A stretch of DNA of 64,000 nt from Ferruginibacter paludis. GTDB lineage: Bacteria; Bacteroidota; Bacteroidia; Chitinophagales; Chitinophagaceae. The notes under the pieces are model-generated. The model worked only from the letters and a program-made list of their open reading frames with translations, was not told the DNA's origin and searched no databases. The stretch covers positions 124,001 to 188,000 of the forward strand of contig NZ_JAUFQJ010000003.1 in the NCBI RefSeq assembly GCF_030409685.1, given 5' to 3'. Both the position numbers and the translations under genes were made by a program. Shown one piece after another: positions 1-8,868 of this stretch (position 1 is its first letter; the number at the start of each line of letters is the position of its first letter).

Positions 1-2118
1 TTTTCTGAAGTGTTTGCTCAAAAAAACAAACAGGCAATAAAACAGGAGCAATGCGCTACCATGGTGCGTCTAGAAGAAAAATTTAAACGTAATCCCAATC
101 TTAAATCGCAGTTTTTCCATCAACTGGATGTTTTTAACCGGTCGGTAGCTGACAGGGTTGCCAGACAAAAAGAGCACAATGTTACTGGAGTTGAAAAACC
201 CACGGCTGTATACACCATTCCTATTGTATTTCATATTGTGATGTCTAACCCTGCGCAGGTAACAGATGCGCAAATATTGTCGCAATTGGACGTTTTGAAC
301 AAAACCTACAGTGCAACCAACGCAGACATTAGTAACGTTCCTGATTATTTTAAACCCCTCATCGGTCAGGCATCTGTTCAGTTTTGCCTGGCACAACGTA
401 CCCCCTCCGGCGACATTACGAACGGAATTGATAGAGTTGCTACCAGGAAAACCTCTTTTTCAAATTCAGACGATGGGGTAAAACATACCAGCTCCGGTGG
501 CGTAGATATTTGGAATGGTGATAAATATTATAATGTTTGGGTTTGTGTACTGTCCAATAATCTACTGGGCTATGGTACTTTCCCAAATGACGGCGCTCCC
601 CTGGAACAGGGCGTTGTAATAGACTACCATTCCTTACCCGGAGGATCATATGCTAACTACAATAGTGGTAAAACACTTACCCACGAAACAGGTCATTATT
701 TTAATTTGTTCCATATATGGGGCGATGATAACGGTGCCTGTACCGGCAGCGATTTTGTAGACGATACGCCCAACCAGGGAGATGCGTCCACGGCTTGTTT
801 TACAGGTATAAAACTCGATAGCTGTACAAAAACCGGTAACGGCATTATGTACCAAAATTTTATGGATTACAGTTTTGATCAATGCCTGCTGTTGTTTACA
901 AAATTGCAGGCCGTAAGAATGCAAACTGCCCTGCTTACCTACCGCTCTTCATTAACTACTTCAGATGGTTGCACGCCCGTTGTTCTTAAAACACTGGACG
1001 CACAGCTAAAAACAATTGACGCTCCGGTTCAGCGCATTTGTACCAGCTCATTTACACCACAGGTAACCATCAGGAACAAGGGAACACAAACGCTCACCTC
1101 ATTGACAATTGAAACTGTTATTGATAATAGCGCCCCTGTTATTAATAACTGGACAGGATCCCTGGTATCGCTGGCCACCAGTGCTGTCACGCTGAAACCA
1201 GTCACGATCGCATCCGGTACACATCAAATAAAAATATTTGTAACAGCCCCCAATGCGGGAACCGATCAGTTTACTGGCAACGATACACTTACTAACATTG
1301 TACAATATGCAGATGCCGTTGCGTCTGTTTCCGAAAGTTTTGAAGGATCGGTATTTCCTCCGGCAGGCTGGGATGTTGTTAACCCCGATCAGTCAATTAC
1401 CTGGGAAAAAGTAACCGGTGTTGCCAAAACCGGCAATGCGAGTGTGGGCATCAATAATTTTGATTATACCAATACAGATGAGCAGGATTACCTGAGATTG
1501 CCTGAACTTAATTTTGCAACGGTGGACTCTGCTTTTCTCACTTTTCAGGTAGCTGCATCTACCTATACACCGGTAAGCACGGCGGGTAATAACTGGGATA
1601 CGCTGGAAGTACTGATCAGTAAGGATTGTGGCCTAACCTATACCAGTTTGTATAAAAAGTGGGGGGCAACCCTGGTAACAACAGCCAGTGAAACAACCGA
1701 ATCGTTCAGGCCTGTTGCCAACGAATGGAGAAGAGATTCTATTAACCTTACTCCTTATGTAAATGATGGAAAAGTTTTGCTGGCGTTTAGGAACACCAAT
1801 GGATTTGAAAATAACATTTACCTGGATGATATCAATGTGCGGACCATTACGATCAATCCCAATCTTAAAGCAGCCGGCTTCCTGGTAACTCCCAATCCTG
1901 CAAAAAGCAACATTGCCGTGCAGTTTTATCCTAACCCAGCCGACCTGAAAAGCATTCAGCTATTTAATCTTTTCGGACAAAAACTTTATCAGGCAAATAT
2001 TTCGGGTGCAGGGGCTTCGTTGTACAACGTTGACGTAGCCCGTTATCCTGCAGGAACTTATATAGTTCGGGTTATTTTGGGAGACAGGGTTTTGGTTAAA
2101 AAGATCATTAAACAATAA
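1..2118 (+). CDS. Secreted M43-family metalloprotease with T9SS sorting domain (5' partial)
   Basis: Zinc metalloendopeptidase of the pappalysin/cytophagalysin (M43) type, exported to the periplasm and then secreted or surface-anchored by the type IX system. The zinc motif HETGHYFNLFH lies about 225 residues after the GTG at base 10, and the Met-turn NFMDYS follows about 58 residues later. The middle has Ig/jelly-roll-like beta-rich sequence, and the last 70 or so residues form a T9SS type A sorting domain (PNPA... GTYIVRV...KKIIK). The frame is open from base 1 and reads FSEVFAQ just before that GTG, which looks like the end of a signal peptide. The true start is therefore outside the window, and GTG 10 is not the start. 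A terminator follows 25 bases after the stop. Confidence 0.9.
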   Translation, partial: FSEVFAQKNKQAIKQEQCATMVRLEEKFKRNPNLKSQFFHQLDVFNRSVADRVARQKEHNVTGVEKPTAVYTIPIVFHIVMSNPAQVTDAQILSQLDVLNKTYSATNADISNVPDYFKPLIGQASVQFCLAQRTPSGDITNGIDRVATRKTSFSNSDDGVKHTSSGGVDIWNGDKYYNVWVCVLSNNLLGYGTFPNDGAPLEQGVVIDYHSLPGGSYANYNSGKTLTHETGHYFNLFHIWGDDNGACTGSDFVDDTPNQGDASTACFTGIKLDSCTKTGNGIMYQNFMDYSFDQCLLLFTKLQAVRMQTALLTYRSSLTTSDGCTPVVLKTLDAQLKTIDAPVQRICTSSFTPQVTIRNKGTQTLTSLTIETVIDNSAPVINNWTGSLVSLATSAVTLKPVTIASGTHQIKIFVTAPNAGTDQFTGNDTLTNIVQYADAVASVSESFEGSVFPPAGWDVVNPDQSITWEKVTGVAKTGNASVGINNFDYTNTDEQDYLRLPELNFATVDSAFLTFQVAASTYTPVSTAGNNWDTLEVLISKDCGLTYTSLYKKWGATLVTTASETTESFRPVANEWRRDSINLTPYVNDGKVLLAFRNTNGFENNIYLDDINVRTITINPNLKAAGFLVTPNPAKSNIAVQFYPNPADLKSIQLFNLFGQKLYQANISGAGASLYNVDVARYPAGTYIVRVILGDRVLVKKIIKQ

Positions 2119-2142
2119 ATGCAAAGCATTCACATAAAATAG

Positions 2143-2176
2143 AAAAAAGCATCCTCCAGAGCAGGATGCTTTTTTT
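2143..2176. terminator. Bidirectional intrinsic terminator
   Basis: Perfect 8-bp stem AGCATCCT/AGGATGCT with a 7-base loop, flanked by an A-run on the left and a T-run on the right. It lies between convergent genes and can serve both the M43 protease gene and the inhibitor-like gene on the other strand. Confidence 0.85.
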
Positions 2177-2214
2177 GTGCACTATCTCACGCGTGTTGCT
2201 GCGCAGGCAATCTG

Positions 2215-2517
2215 TCAGTTAATTTCAATTATATACTCCATTTTTTTAATGGCCAAAGTTTCAGCTTCCCAATTACGATACTGAATAAAACTGGCATGTA
2301 CAATACCTTTCTTTAAACCGGTAACAGTAAATATTTCATCATGGCTGGCACCAACTGCATTGCTTCGCATCGGCTCAGTATCCATTCTTTTTTCAACTTT
2401 CACTTTTGAGTCATCGTCAAGGTTACATTTCCACAAATAACCTGCTGTACCCAACCCAGCAAAGCGCAATTCTTTTTTTTCGTTAACTGACAATTTTATC
2501 GCAGGCATACATATCAT
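2215..2517 (-). CDS. Chagasin-like (I42 family) peptidase inhibitor domain protein
   Basis: Small protein of about 100 residues. It has the features of the chagasin/I42 fold: an N-terminal strand, the loop GLGTAGYLW (the family's NPTTGYxW loop), and a later KKGIVHASFIQYRNWE segment matching the GxxxLxxxYxRxW loop. Chagasins block papain-like cysteine peptidases by inserting such loops into the active site. No clear signal peptide is seen from this start, so it would be cytoplasmic. The frame is open further upstream to 2610, but the residues there do not look like the family. ATG codons at 2517 and 2508 are both possible; I chose 2517. The loop is not the exact consensus, so the assignment is a moderate-confidence inference. 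Confidence 0.6.
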   Translation of the reverse strand: MICMPAIKLSVNEKKELRFAGLGTAGYLWKCNLDDDSKVKVEKRMDTEPMRSNAVGASHDEIFTVTGLKKGIVHASFIQYRNWEAETLAIKKMEYIIEIN

Positions 2518-2742
2518 TTTAAGTGTAAATGTACAGGCACAAAAATGGTGCAGAAAAAAAATCTGCATCCAAAAACTGCTACTGTTTACGATGCCTAAAT
2601 TGTGTGTCACCTGGTAATTGGGTTATTCCGAAAAAAAATGGAAAGGCTTATTTATTTTGCAAATGAAAAATCAGAGTTTTTCAAAATGATATGCAAATGT
2701 GGCGCTGAATATCATTTGACGGAAAAATGAATTTCCCCATAT

Positions 2743-4095
2743 TTATTGCTGTTCGTCGGCAGCAGGCACATACACAACATATCCTCTTGGCGGCGCCCAA
2801 AAATCAGCGTTGCCATATCCATCGCTCCATTTCACAATGGGCGATCCGGCATCATCATCGTTTCCACAAAAAGCTTCCGGAATAAATTTGGTTTGCGCCC
2901 ACTGTGTATTAACCTGCCTTCCGTTCCATCGTCCGGAATTATTCAATACAAATACCAATCCCTTCTGCCTGGCATTGCCGTGGCGCTGCATAATATACAG
3001 GTCATCATCACAATAGAGTATTGCTGTTTTTCCGCCGGCAAATAGCTCATGTATAGTTACAAGTGCGGCAATTCCATTTTTACTTCCGGATTTTGCCAGC
3101 CCATAATTAAAATAATCCTGCCAAAACACACAGGGATACCCTTCATGCGTAAGTATAAATGCGTAGGCCAGCATCTTATCCTGTATGATCGGATCTTGCC
3201 GGACGATATCATGATTTTCTACAAAAGTTACTGCACCGGAAGCAATGCCATCTGTAAGTAATGTTCCCGCCTGAGTAAGGGTTTGCAAACTGAAGCCATA
3301 ACTATCACAAAGATTTTTCAATCTGCCGCGAAGCGGAAAATCAAAAGCTGCAACAGGATTATCTGTAAAAACATTGGTCTCTCTCAGCCACTCGGTAATG
3401 TTGCCCTCGGAATCCCAGTACTCTCCTACCCCGAACGGCGAAAAATTGGTTATGCCATCTTTTTTATACAACCTGTCAAGTATGGCGCTGATCATCCAGC
3501 CTCCATACCCTTTTACAAAATCATATCGCAAGCCATCAAAACCGATGTCTTCTATCAACCAGCGGGCGTACTCCATTAGTTCGCTGTACACATAAGGGTT
3601 GTGATGACACAAATCTGGCATGCCTTCAAATATCTCTCCATCCCATCTTTCAAAATAAGATGGATGATAACAGGTCCAGTCCCTCGAAAATTTTCTGCTG
3701 CCAGGATTGTATTTCGTCCAGCGCTTTTGCCCATCGAATAAATTTATCTCTTCTTCATCTGCGCCACTGGTATGGTTAAGCACCATATCTGCATACACAT
3801 GCATGCCCAGCTGGTGAACAGTTTGAATAAGCTTTTCCAAATCCGTTCTTGAACCAAACCATGTCGGTACCGATCCTTTTTGATTGATATCTCCCAGGTC
3901 ATAGTAATCATACGGATCATAGCCCATTGATGGTCCATTCAAATTAGCCGCTTTACATGCAGGAGGCAACCACAAAGCAGAAAAACCAACCTTATGCAGT
4001 TCTTCCACTTGCCCTGCTACAAAATTCCACCAATTAAATTCTTTTGTTTCTAACCGGGGACAATCCCAATAGAAGGCCTGCATCAGTACACCCAT
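2743..4095 (-). CDS. Cytoplasmic alpha-amylase, GH13 family
   Basis: Endo-acting alpha-1,4-glucan hydrolase, 450 residues, without a signal peptide, so probably acting on internal glycogen or imported maltodextrins. The four GH13 regions are all present in order: DMVLNH at about 103-108, GLRYDFVKG at 188-196 with the nucleophile Asp192, GEYWD at 224-228 with the acid/base Glu225, and ENHD at 293-296 with the transition-state stabiliser Asp296. The C-terminal 60 residues form the short beta domain C. The start MGVLMQAFYWD matches the usual beginning of compact amylases. It is a single gene, divergent from the GMC dehydrogenase gene. Confidence 0.92.
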   Translation of the reverse strand: MGVLMQAFYWDCPRLETKEFNWWNFVAGQVEELHKVGFSALWLPPACKAANLNGPSMGYDPYDYYDLGDINQKGSVPTWFGSRTDLEKLIQTVHQLGMHVYADMVLNHTSGADEEEINLFDGQKRWTKYNPGSRKFSRDWTCYHPSYFERWDGEIFEGMPDLCHHNPYVYSELMEYARWLIEDIGFDGLRYDFVKGYGGWMISAILDRLYKKDGITNFSPFGVGEYWDSEGNITEWLRETNVFTDNPVAAFDFPLRGRLKNLCDSYGFSLQTLTQAGTLLTDGIASGAVTFVENHDIVRQDPIIQDKMLAYAFILTHEGYPCVFWQDYFNYGLAKSGSKNGIAALVTIHELFAGGKTAILYCDDDLYIMQRHGNARQKGLVFVLNNSGRWNGRQVNTQWAQTKFIPEAFCGNDDDAGSPIVKWSDGYGNADFWAPPRGYVVYVPAADEQQ

Positions 4096-4534
4096 AACTT
4101 TATTTTTATTTTATTACAAGAGATATTATTTATCAATCATCCTGAATGGCTACTGCATGGGCAGACCATGATGTGACAATGATCAATAAGAAACTACCCT
4201 AAAATGGCGGCAGCAAAAGTGTTAAGTTTCGCAGAAGTCAATCTGAATACTAACATAGATTTTTTTTACAACAATTGCAATGACGAAGTAAAATTTACTG
4301 CCTTTTGAAAAATGAGAAGCAGATATTTTTTCTAAAGGCCTTATTTTATCCTAAGACTTGTGTAAAAGATTCGGGTATTTTTTTATACTTACTCCAACAT
4401 GAATGGTTAAAAATTCCAATTATCCAATAAAAACATAAAAAGATCAACCTGTCCGATGCTATCACACAAAACTTTTGTATTTTTCCTTTTAGTATTTTAC
4501 TTTTTAAGCTTGTTAAAAAAATTTAACTCTTTAC
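4096..4534. other. Divergent intergenic region between amylase and GMC dehydrogenase
   Basis: AT-rich 439-bp spacer with no convincing open frame, RNA gene or repeat. It must hold the promoters of both divergent genes, but I see no clear TTG-N19-TAnnTTTG pair in it. Confidence 0.5.
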
Positions 4535-6274
4535 ATGGGCGATAGTTTGCAAATTAAAAAACAACCCAAACAATACGATGCAGTTATTGTTGGTTCAGGT
4601 GCCGGTGGCGGCATGGCGGCTTATGTGCTTGCCAATGCAGGTTTAAAGGTTTGCCTTTTAGAGGCGGGCGCTAATTTTGATCCTGCTATTCACTCCTCAC
4701 AATTAAAAAATCCCTGGGAATCTGCCCGTCGTGGCGCCAGTACCAAATTCAGACCATTTGGAGATTTTGATGGTTGTTACCATGGCTGGGATATCGAGGG
4801 CGAACCCTTTACCCATGCTCCCGGCGATAAATGGGAATGGTGGCGTGCCCGCATGGTAGGTGGCCGTACCAATCACTGGGGAAGAATTTCTTTGCGTTTT
4901 GGACCAAATGATTTTAAACATAAAAGTATCGATGGGTTGGGTGATGACTGGCCAATCAGCTATGAAGATGTAAAACCCTATTACGATAAGATTGATAAAA
5001 TGATTGGTGTGTTTGGCACCAATGAAGGATTGCCCAACGATCCGGATGGTTTTTTTCTGCCACCTCCCAAACCCAGGCTGCATGAAATTTTTATAAAAAA
5101 TGCGGCTACCAGTGCTGGCATTCCGGTTATTCCTTCCCGCTTGTCAATTCTCACCAAACCTATTAATAAGGATCGTGGCGCATGTTTTTTTTGCGCCCAA
5201 TGTGGCCGTAGCTGCAAAGTATATGGTGATTTTTCTTCTTCGTCTGTATTAATCAAACCTGCCGTAGCTACTGGTAACGTAGATCTTATTACCAATGCGA
5301 TGGCCAGAGAAGTGATGACCAATGCAGCGGGTCTTGCCACAGGTGTTTCATACGTATTGAAAGATGATATGCAGGAATACCAGGTACAGGGTAAAGTAGT
5401 TATTCTTGCAGCCAGCGCCTGCGAAAGTGCAAGGCTGATGCTGAATTCAAAATCGGCTGCACACCCCAATGGCCTCGGTAATTCAAGCAATGTGGTAGGC
5501 AAATATTTGCATGATTCAACCGGTGCAGCAATGGGTGGTTATTTACCGAAATTGTTTGGCCGCAAAAGGTACAACGAAGATGGTGTTGGTGGAATGCATG
5601 TATATACTCCGTGGTGGGGCGATAATAAAAAACTGGATTTTGCCCGTGGTTATCACATAGAATATTGGGGAGGTATGGAACAACCTGCTTATGGTTTTGG
5701 TATGGGGGTACAGGGCCAGAATGGTAAAGTGCCCATAAACGGCAAAACAAAAGAAGCCGGTGGCTATGGCGCTTCCTTAAAAGAAGACCAGCGTTACTTG
5801 TATGGCGCTTCTGTTGGCATGGCTGGCCGTGGTGAAGCGCTGGCGCTGGCAAGCAATTATTGCGAGATTGATCCGAATGTGGTGGATAAATTTGGTATTC
5901 CTGTCTTGCGCTTCAACACCAAGTACAGCAGCCAGGAAGTAAACCAGGCCAAACACATGAAAGAATCTTTCAGGGAAATTATGCATAAAATGGGTGCAGT
6001 AATTACCTGGGGCGATGACAATGCCGATAATCAATATGGCCTTGCCAACCCTGGAAATATCATTCACGAAGCCGGCACCATACGCATGGGAGATGATAAA
6101 AAAACTTCCGCCTTAAATAAATGGAGCCAGGCACATGATTGTAAAAATTTATTCAATGTGGATGGCGGTCAGTTTGTATCGCAGGGAGATAAAAATATCA
6201 CCTGGACGATACTGGCTTTATCTATGAGAGCAAGTGAATATATTGTTGATCAGTTGAAAAAACAGAATATTTAA
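4535..6274 (+). CDS. GMC-family FAD-dependent dehydrogenase (gluconate dehydrogenase-like large subunit)
   Basis: FAD-dependent alcohol/sugar dehydrogenase of the glucose-methanol-choline superfamily, 579 residues. The dinucleotide-binding motif GSGAGGGMAAYVLANAG begins near residue 20, GGRTNHWG near 110 is the FAD attachment region, and the C-terminal block has HEAGTIRMG then NLFNVDGGQF. A cysteine cluster C217-x2-C-x2-C-x3-C227 resembles the iron-sulfur ligands of the three-component FAD-dependent sugar dehydrogenases. No signal peptide is visible. The next gene encodes the small subunit carrying a Tat-type signal, so the large subunit may be carried out with it. The natural substrate cannot be read from the sequence. 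Confidence 0.85.
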   Translation: MGDSLQIKKQPKQYDAVIVGSGAGGGMAAYVLANAGLKVCLLEAGANFDPAIHSSQLKNPWESARRGASTKFRPFGDFDGCYHGWDIEGEPFTHAPGDKWEWWRARMVGGRTNHWGRISLRFGPNDFKHKSIDGLGDDWPISYEDVKPYYDKIDKMIGVFGTNEGLPNDPDGFFLPPPKPRLHEIFIKNAATSAGIPVIPSRLSILTKPINKDRGACFFCAQCGRSCKVYGDFSSSSVLIKPAVATGNVDLITNAMAREVMTNAAGLATGVSYVLKDDMQEYQVQGKVVILAASACESARLMLNSKSAAHPNGLGNSSNVVGKYLHDSTGAAMGGYLPKLFGRKRYNEDGVGGMHVYTPWWGDNKKLDFARGYHIEYWGGMEQPAYGFGMGVQGQNGKVPINGKTKEAGGYGASLKEDQRYLYGASVGMAGRGEALALASNYCEIDPNVVDKFGIPVLRFNTKYSSQEVNQAKHMKESFREIMHKMGAVITWGDDNADNQYGLANPGNIIHEAGTIRMGDDKKTSALNKWSQAHDCKNLFNVDGGQFVSQGDKNITWTILALSMRASEYIVDQLKKQNI

Positions 6275-6417
6275 ATTGGGGCAAGTGCTTCAATTTGAGG
6301 GCTGAAGTTCAATTGAAATAATTTAGTACAAGGGGGCGACGCAACGATGATGATGATTGTTGATTAGCCCGGACAATTTTTTTTAATACTGCATAAATAA
6401 TTTATAAAAATATTTTT

Positions 6418-7089
6418 ATGGACAGACGCAAATCGATCAAAGCTTTATTAGTCGGCACGGCAGCTACCGGTGTGTTAATAGAGAGTTGTAACCCAACCGA
6501 TAAAAAAGCGGCTACGGCAACAACTACAGAACCCGCAGCCGCAACAGATTTAAGCCGCACAAAAGAAGAGCTGGAAGTAATTAAAAAACTGAATGAGCAA
6601 ATCTTTTTTACTAAAGAAGAAATGGCTACCATCACCATTCTTTCGGATATTATTATACCAAAAGATGCCATAAGTGGCAGCGCTACGGATGCCAAAGTGC
6701 CGGAGTTTATTGAGTTTATTGTAAAAGATATGCCCGAACACCAGGTGCCCATGCGGGGTGGATTGCGTTGGTTGCAGATTGAATCGCTGAAGCGTTTTGA
6801 AAAATCGTTCAACGATATTGACGAAAAACAACGCTTAGCCATTGTGGATGATATTGCCTATCCGAACAAAGTAAAGCCGGGCATGCAACCAGGTGTTTCG
6901 TTTTTTAATTTGATGAGAGACCTTACTTGTACCGGGTTTTATACTTCAGAAATTGGAGTTACAGACATCGGCTACCAGGGCAATAAACCCAACCAGTGGA
7001 ATGGTGTACCTGATGATGTATTAAAACAGTTCAATGTGGCTTACACGGAGAAAGAACTGAAGGAATGTGTAAGCTTTGACAAGGCGTAG
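6418..7089 (+). CDS. Gluconate 2-dehydrogenase subunit 3 family protein, Tat-type leader
   Basis: Small partner subunit of a periplasmic FAD dehydrogenase, 223 residues. The N-terminus MDRRKSIKALLVG has a twin-arginine motif followed by a hydrophobic stretch and a possible lipobox ending at Cys in LIESC, so the mature protein may be a lipoprotein. The body (TILSDIIIPKDAISGSATDAKVP.. MRGGLRWLQIES) is typical of gluconate 2-dehydrogenase subunit 3. It lies 143 bases after the GMC gene on the same strand, and the pair is the standard two-gene arrangement. No cytochrome c subunit gene follows, so the electron acceptor is unknown. Confidence 0.85.
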   Translation: MDRRKSIKALLVGTAATGVLIESCNPTDKKAATATTTEPAAATDLSRTKEELEVIKKLNEQIFFTKEEMATITILSDIIIPKDAISGSATDAKVPEFIEFIVKDMPEHQVPMRGGLRWLQIESLKRFEKSFNDIDEKQRLAIVDDIAYPNKVKPGMQPGVSFFNLMRDLTCTGFYTSEIGVTDIGYQGNKPNQWNGVPDDVLKQFNVAYTEKELKECVSFDKA

Positions 7090-7098
7090 CGAAAGATC

Positions 7099-7268
7099 GA
7101 ACGCTGATGAAAACGGATAAAACTGAGTAACGCTGATTTTATTGTAAGACTTAATCAGTCCATCAATGCTGTCGGTAAAATATAAAAAATGGGGAATGAC
7201 CTTTGATGGTTCTTTCCCCATTTTTATATCCATTAAAATCAGCCCAAATCCTCGTCAACAGCGTTTCT
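7099..7268. repeat. Nested imperfect palindrome between convergent genes
   Basis: The outer arms, 7099-7143 and 7233-7268, are imperfect inverted copies built from the words ACGCTGAT and CTGATTTTA. A terminator hairpin sits in the middle. Words of this kind recur in intergenic DNA of many Bacteroidota (recollection, not checked here). There is no open frame inside. Confidence 0.5.
7185..7225. terminator. Bidirectional intrinsic terminator
   Basis: Perfect 12-bp stem with arms 7185-7196 and 7214-7225 (core ATGGGGAA/TTCCCCAT, flanked by A and T runs) and a 17-base loop. It lies between the convergent dehydrogenase small subunit and serine hydrolase genes. Confidence 0.75.
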
Positions 7269-7276
7269 ATACATAC

Positions 7277-8548
7277 TCAATCATTCAACGCTGAATAAGC
7301 CATCACTTTAAATTTGTCCGCTAGTTCACCATGGCTGGTGTTAAGCAGTTGCCGGTAAAATACAATCACCATTTTTTCTTTGGGGTCTACCCAATAAGAA
7401 GTTTTAAAAGCACCGCCCCAGCTAAATGTACCGACCTGCGAAGGGTTAGTCCCACTCCCCTTCTCTGTAACCACCGAGAAACCAAGACCAAATTTATCAT
7501 TGCCAAATGGTACGTCGCCAATCTGGTTCATTGTCATTATTCTCACCGTATTACGGCCTAATATTCTCTTACCATTATAAATACCCCCATTTAGCATCAT
7601 TTGCAAAAACACTGCATAATCATAGGCGGTAGAAGACAGACCGGCGCCACCTGAAAAATAAGTTTTCTTACGCAGGGGATAGTCAATATGCCCGCCTAAT
7701 GCTTCGCCTGTTAGCTTTTGCAAAGTGCCGGTGGAATCTTCACTGTACATATTCACGAGCCTGCCTGCTTTGGATGCTGGCAAATTAAACCAGGTATCGT
7801 TCATGCCAAGCGGCTCAAAAATTCTTGTCCTGAAAAAATCTTCCAGGCTCATGCCCGACCAGATTTCAACCAAATCGCCCAGCACATCTACATTTAGCCC
7901 ATACGTAAATTTTTCGCCCGGCTGGTGCATTAAAGGCAATTTTCCTAACCGGTTCATGGCATCCGCTAATTTATCGCCACTCACGTCAATCCCGGCCGTT
8001 ATATTATTTTTTGCATAAATGGCATTGGCTTCTTTACTACCAATTTGGGCATAACCGATTCCAGAAGTATGCGTCAACAGGTCACGAATAGTCGCCTGTC
8101 TTTTGGCTGGCACAGTGGTATAAGAACTGTCCGCTTCATTAAATTTATCCAGCACTGTTTCGTTGGCATACGCCGGGATATATTGTGAAATCGGATCATC
8201 CAGTAAAAATTTCCCCTCTTCGTATAACATCATTACCGCCACACTGGTAATGGCTTTCGTTTGGGAGGCAATGCGAAAGATATCGTCTTTTTTCATCGCT
8301 TGTTTACCCGCAATATCATTATAACCTGCAGCTTTATAATATACTAGTTTGCCATTGCGTATAACCAGGCCTACTGTACCACTTACCCAGCCTTTTTTAG
8401 CCCAGTCGTTCATCTGGTCATCAATTCTTTTTAACCTGTCTGTTGAAAATCCAATAGCTGTAACATTGGTGGCAGGTTCAATTTTTTGTGCGGTTGCCGT
8501 ACAGGCAATCAACAATACCATCACCAGGAATCGTGTTCTTAATGTCAT
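7277..8548 (-). CDS. Serine hydrolase, class C beta-lactamase/esterase family
   Basis: Exported serine hydrolase of the beta-lactamase-related (S12/EstB-like) family, 423 residues. Residues 1-20 form a signal peptide ending TATAQ. The catalytic SxxK is S95-Q-T-K98 and the second motif is Y-G-L-N in EKFTYGLNVDVLG. HTSGIGY, typical of the family, is also present. The third KTG-like motif is replaced by WGGAF. This pattern is usual for esterases and D-aminopeptidases of the family rather than for true AmpC enzymes, so I would not call it an antibiotic resistance gene. It stands alone and is convergent with the upstream dehydrogenase pair. Confidence 0.88.
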   Translation of the reverse strand: MTLRTRFLVMVLLIACTATAQKIEPATNVTAIGFSTDRLKRIDDQMNDWAKKGWVSGTVGLVIRNGKLVYYKAAGYNDIAGKQAMKKDDIFRIASQTKAITSVAVMMLYEEGKFLLDDPISQYIPAYANETVLDKFNEADSSYTTVPAKRQATIRDLLTHTSGIGYAQIGSKEANAIYAKNNITAGIDVSGDKLADAMNRLGKLPLMHQPGEKFTYGLNVDVLGDLVEIWSGMSLEDFFRTRIFEPLGMNDTWFNLPASKAGRLVNMYSEDSTGTLQKLTGEALGGHIDYPLRKKTYFSGGAGLSSTAYDYAVFLQMMLNGGIYNGKRILGRNTVRIMTMNQIGDVPFGNDKFGLGFSVVTEKGSGTNPSQVGTFSWGGAFKTSYWVDPKEKMVIVFYRQLLNTSHGELADKFKVMAYSALND

Positions 8549-8868
8549 AAATTTAATTTTACAGTTGTGCTTTAAGATAAAGAAAAGTATTAAGCAATCT
8601 TACACCTGTATCGCCGATAAACAATATATCCCGCGCAAGGGTCTGAAATAAAACTAAGGAATTTTTTCTTTGCAGATCAATTTGACATGAATGAATCAAA
8701 AAAATGCGCTCACCCAAACAAACATTTAGTTACTACAACAGAATTTTAGTAAGTTTATGTTTCAAAAAACGATTGCAGAAAAGTCAAACGGACATTTGTA
8801 AATATCCAACACTCTTCTTCTTTCAATTCAATTAAAACAATTCTTTTTCTCTTTCTAAAAAAACGAAT
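8549..8868. other. Divergent intergenic region
   Basis: A 320-bp AT-rich gap between the divergent serine hydrolase and oxidoreductase genes. I see no RNA gene, repeat or convincing small frame. The two promoters must lie here but are not clear. Confidence 0.5.

Noticed and set aside
10..12. GTG at base 10 as the start of the M43 protease
   Set aside because: The frame is open to base 1 and reads like the end of a signal peptide, so the gene begins before the window.
7277..8548. Beta-lactamase antibiotic resistance gene
   Set aside because: The third catalytic motif differs from AmpC and the sequence fits the broad S12 esterase/aminopeptidase group.
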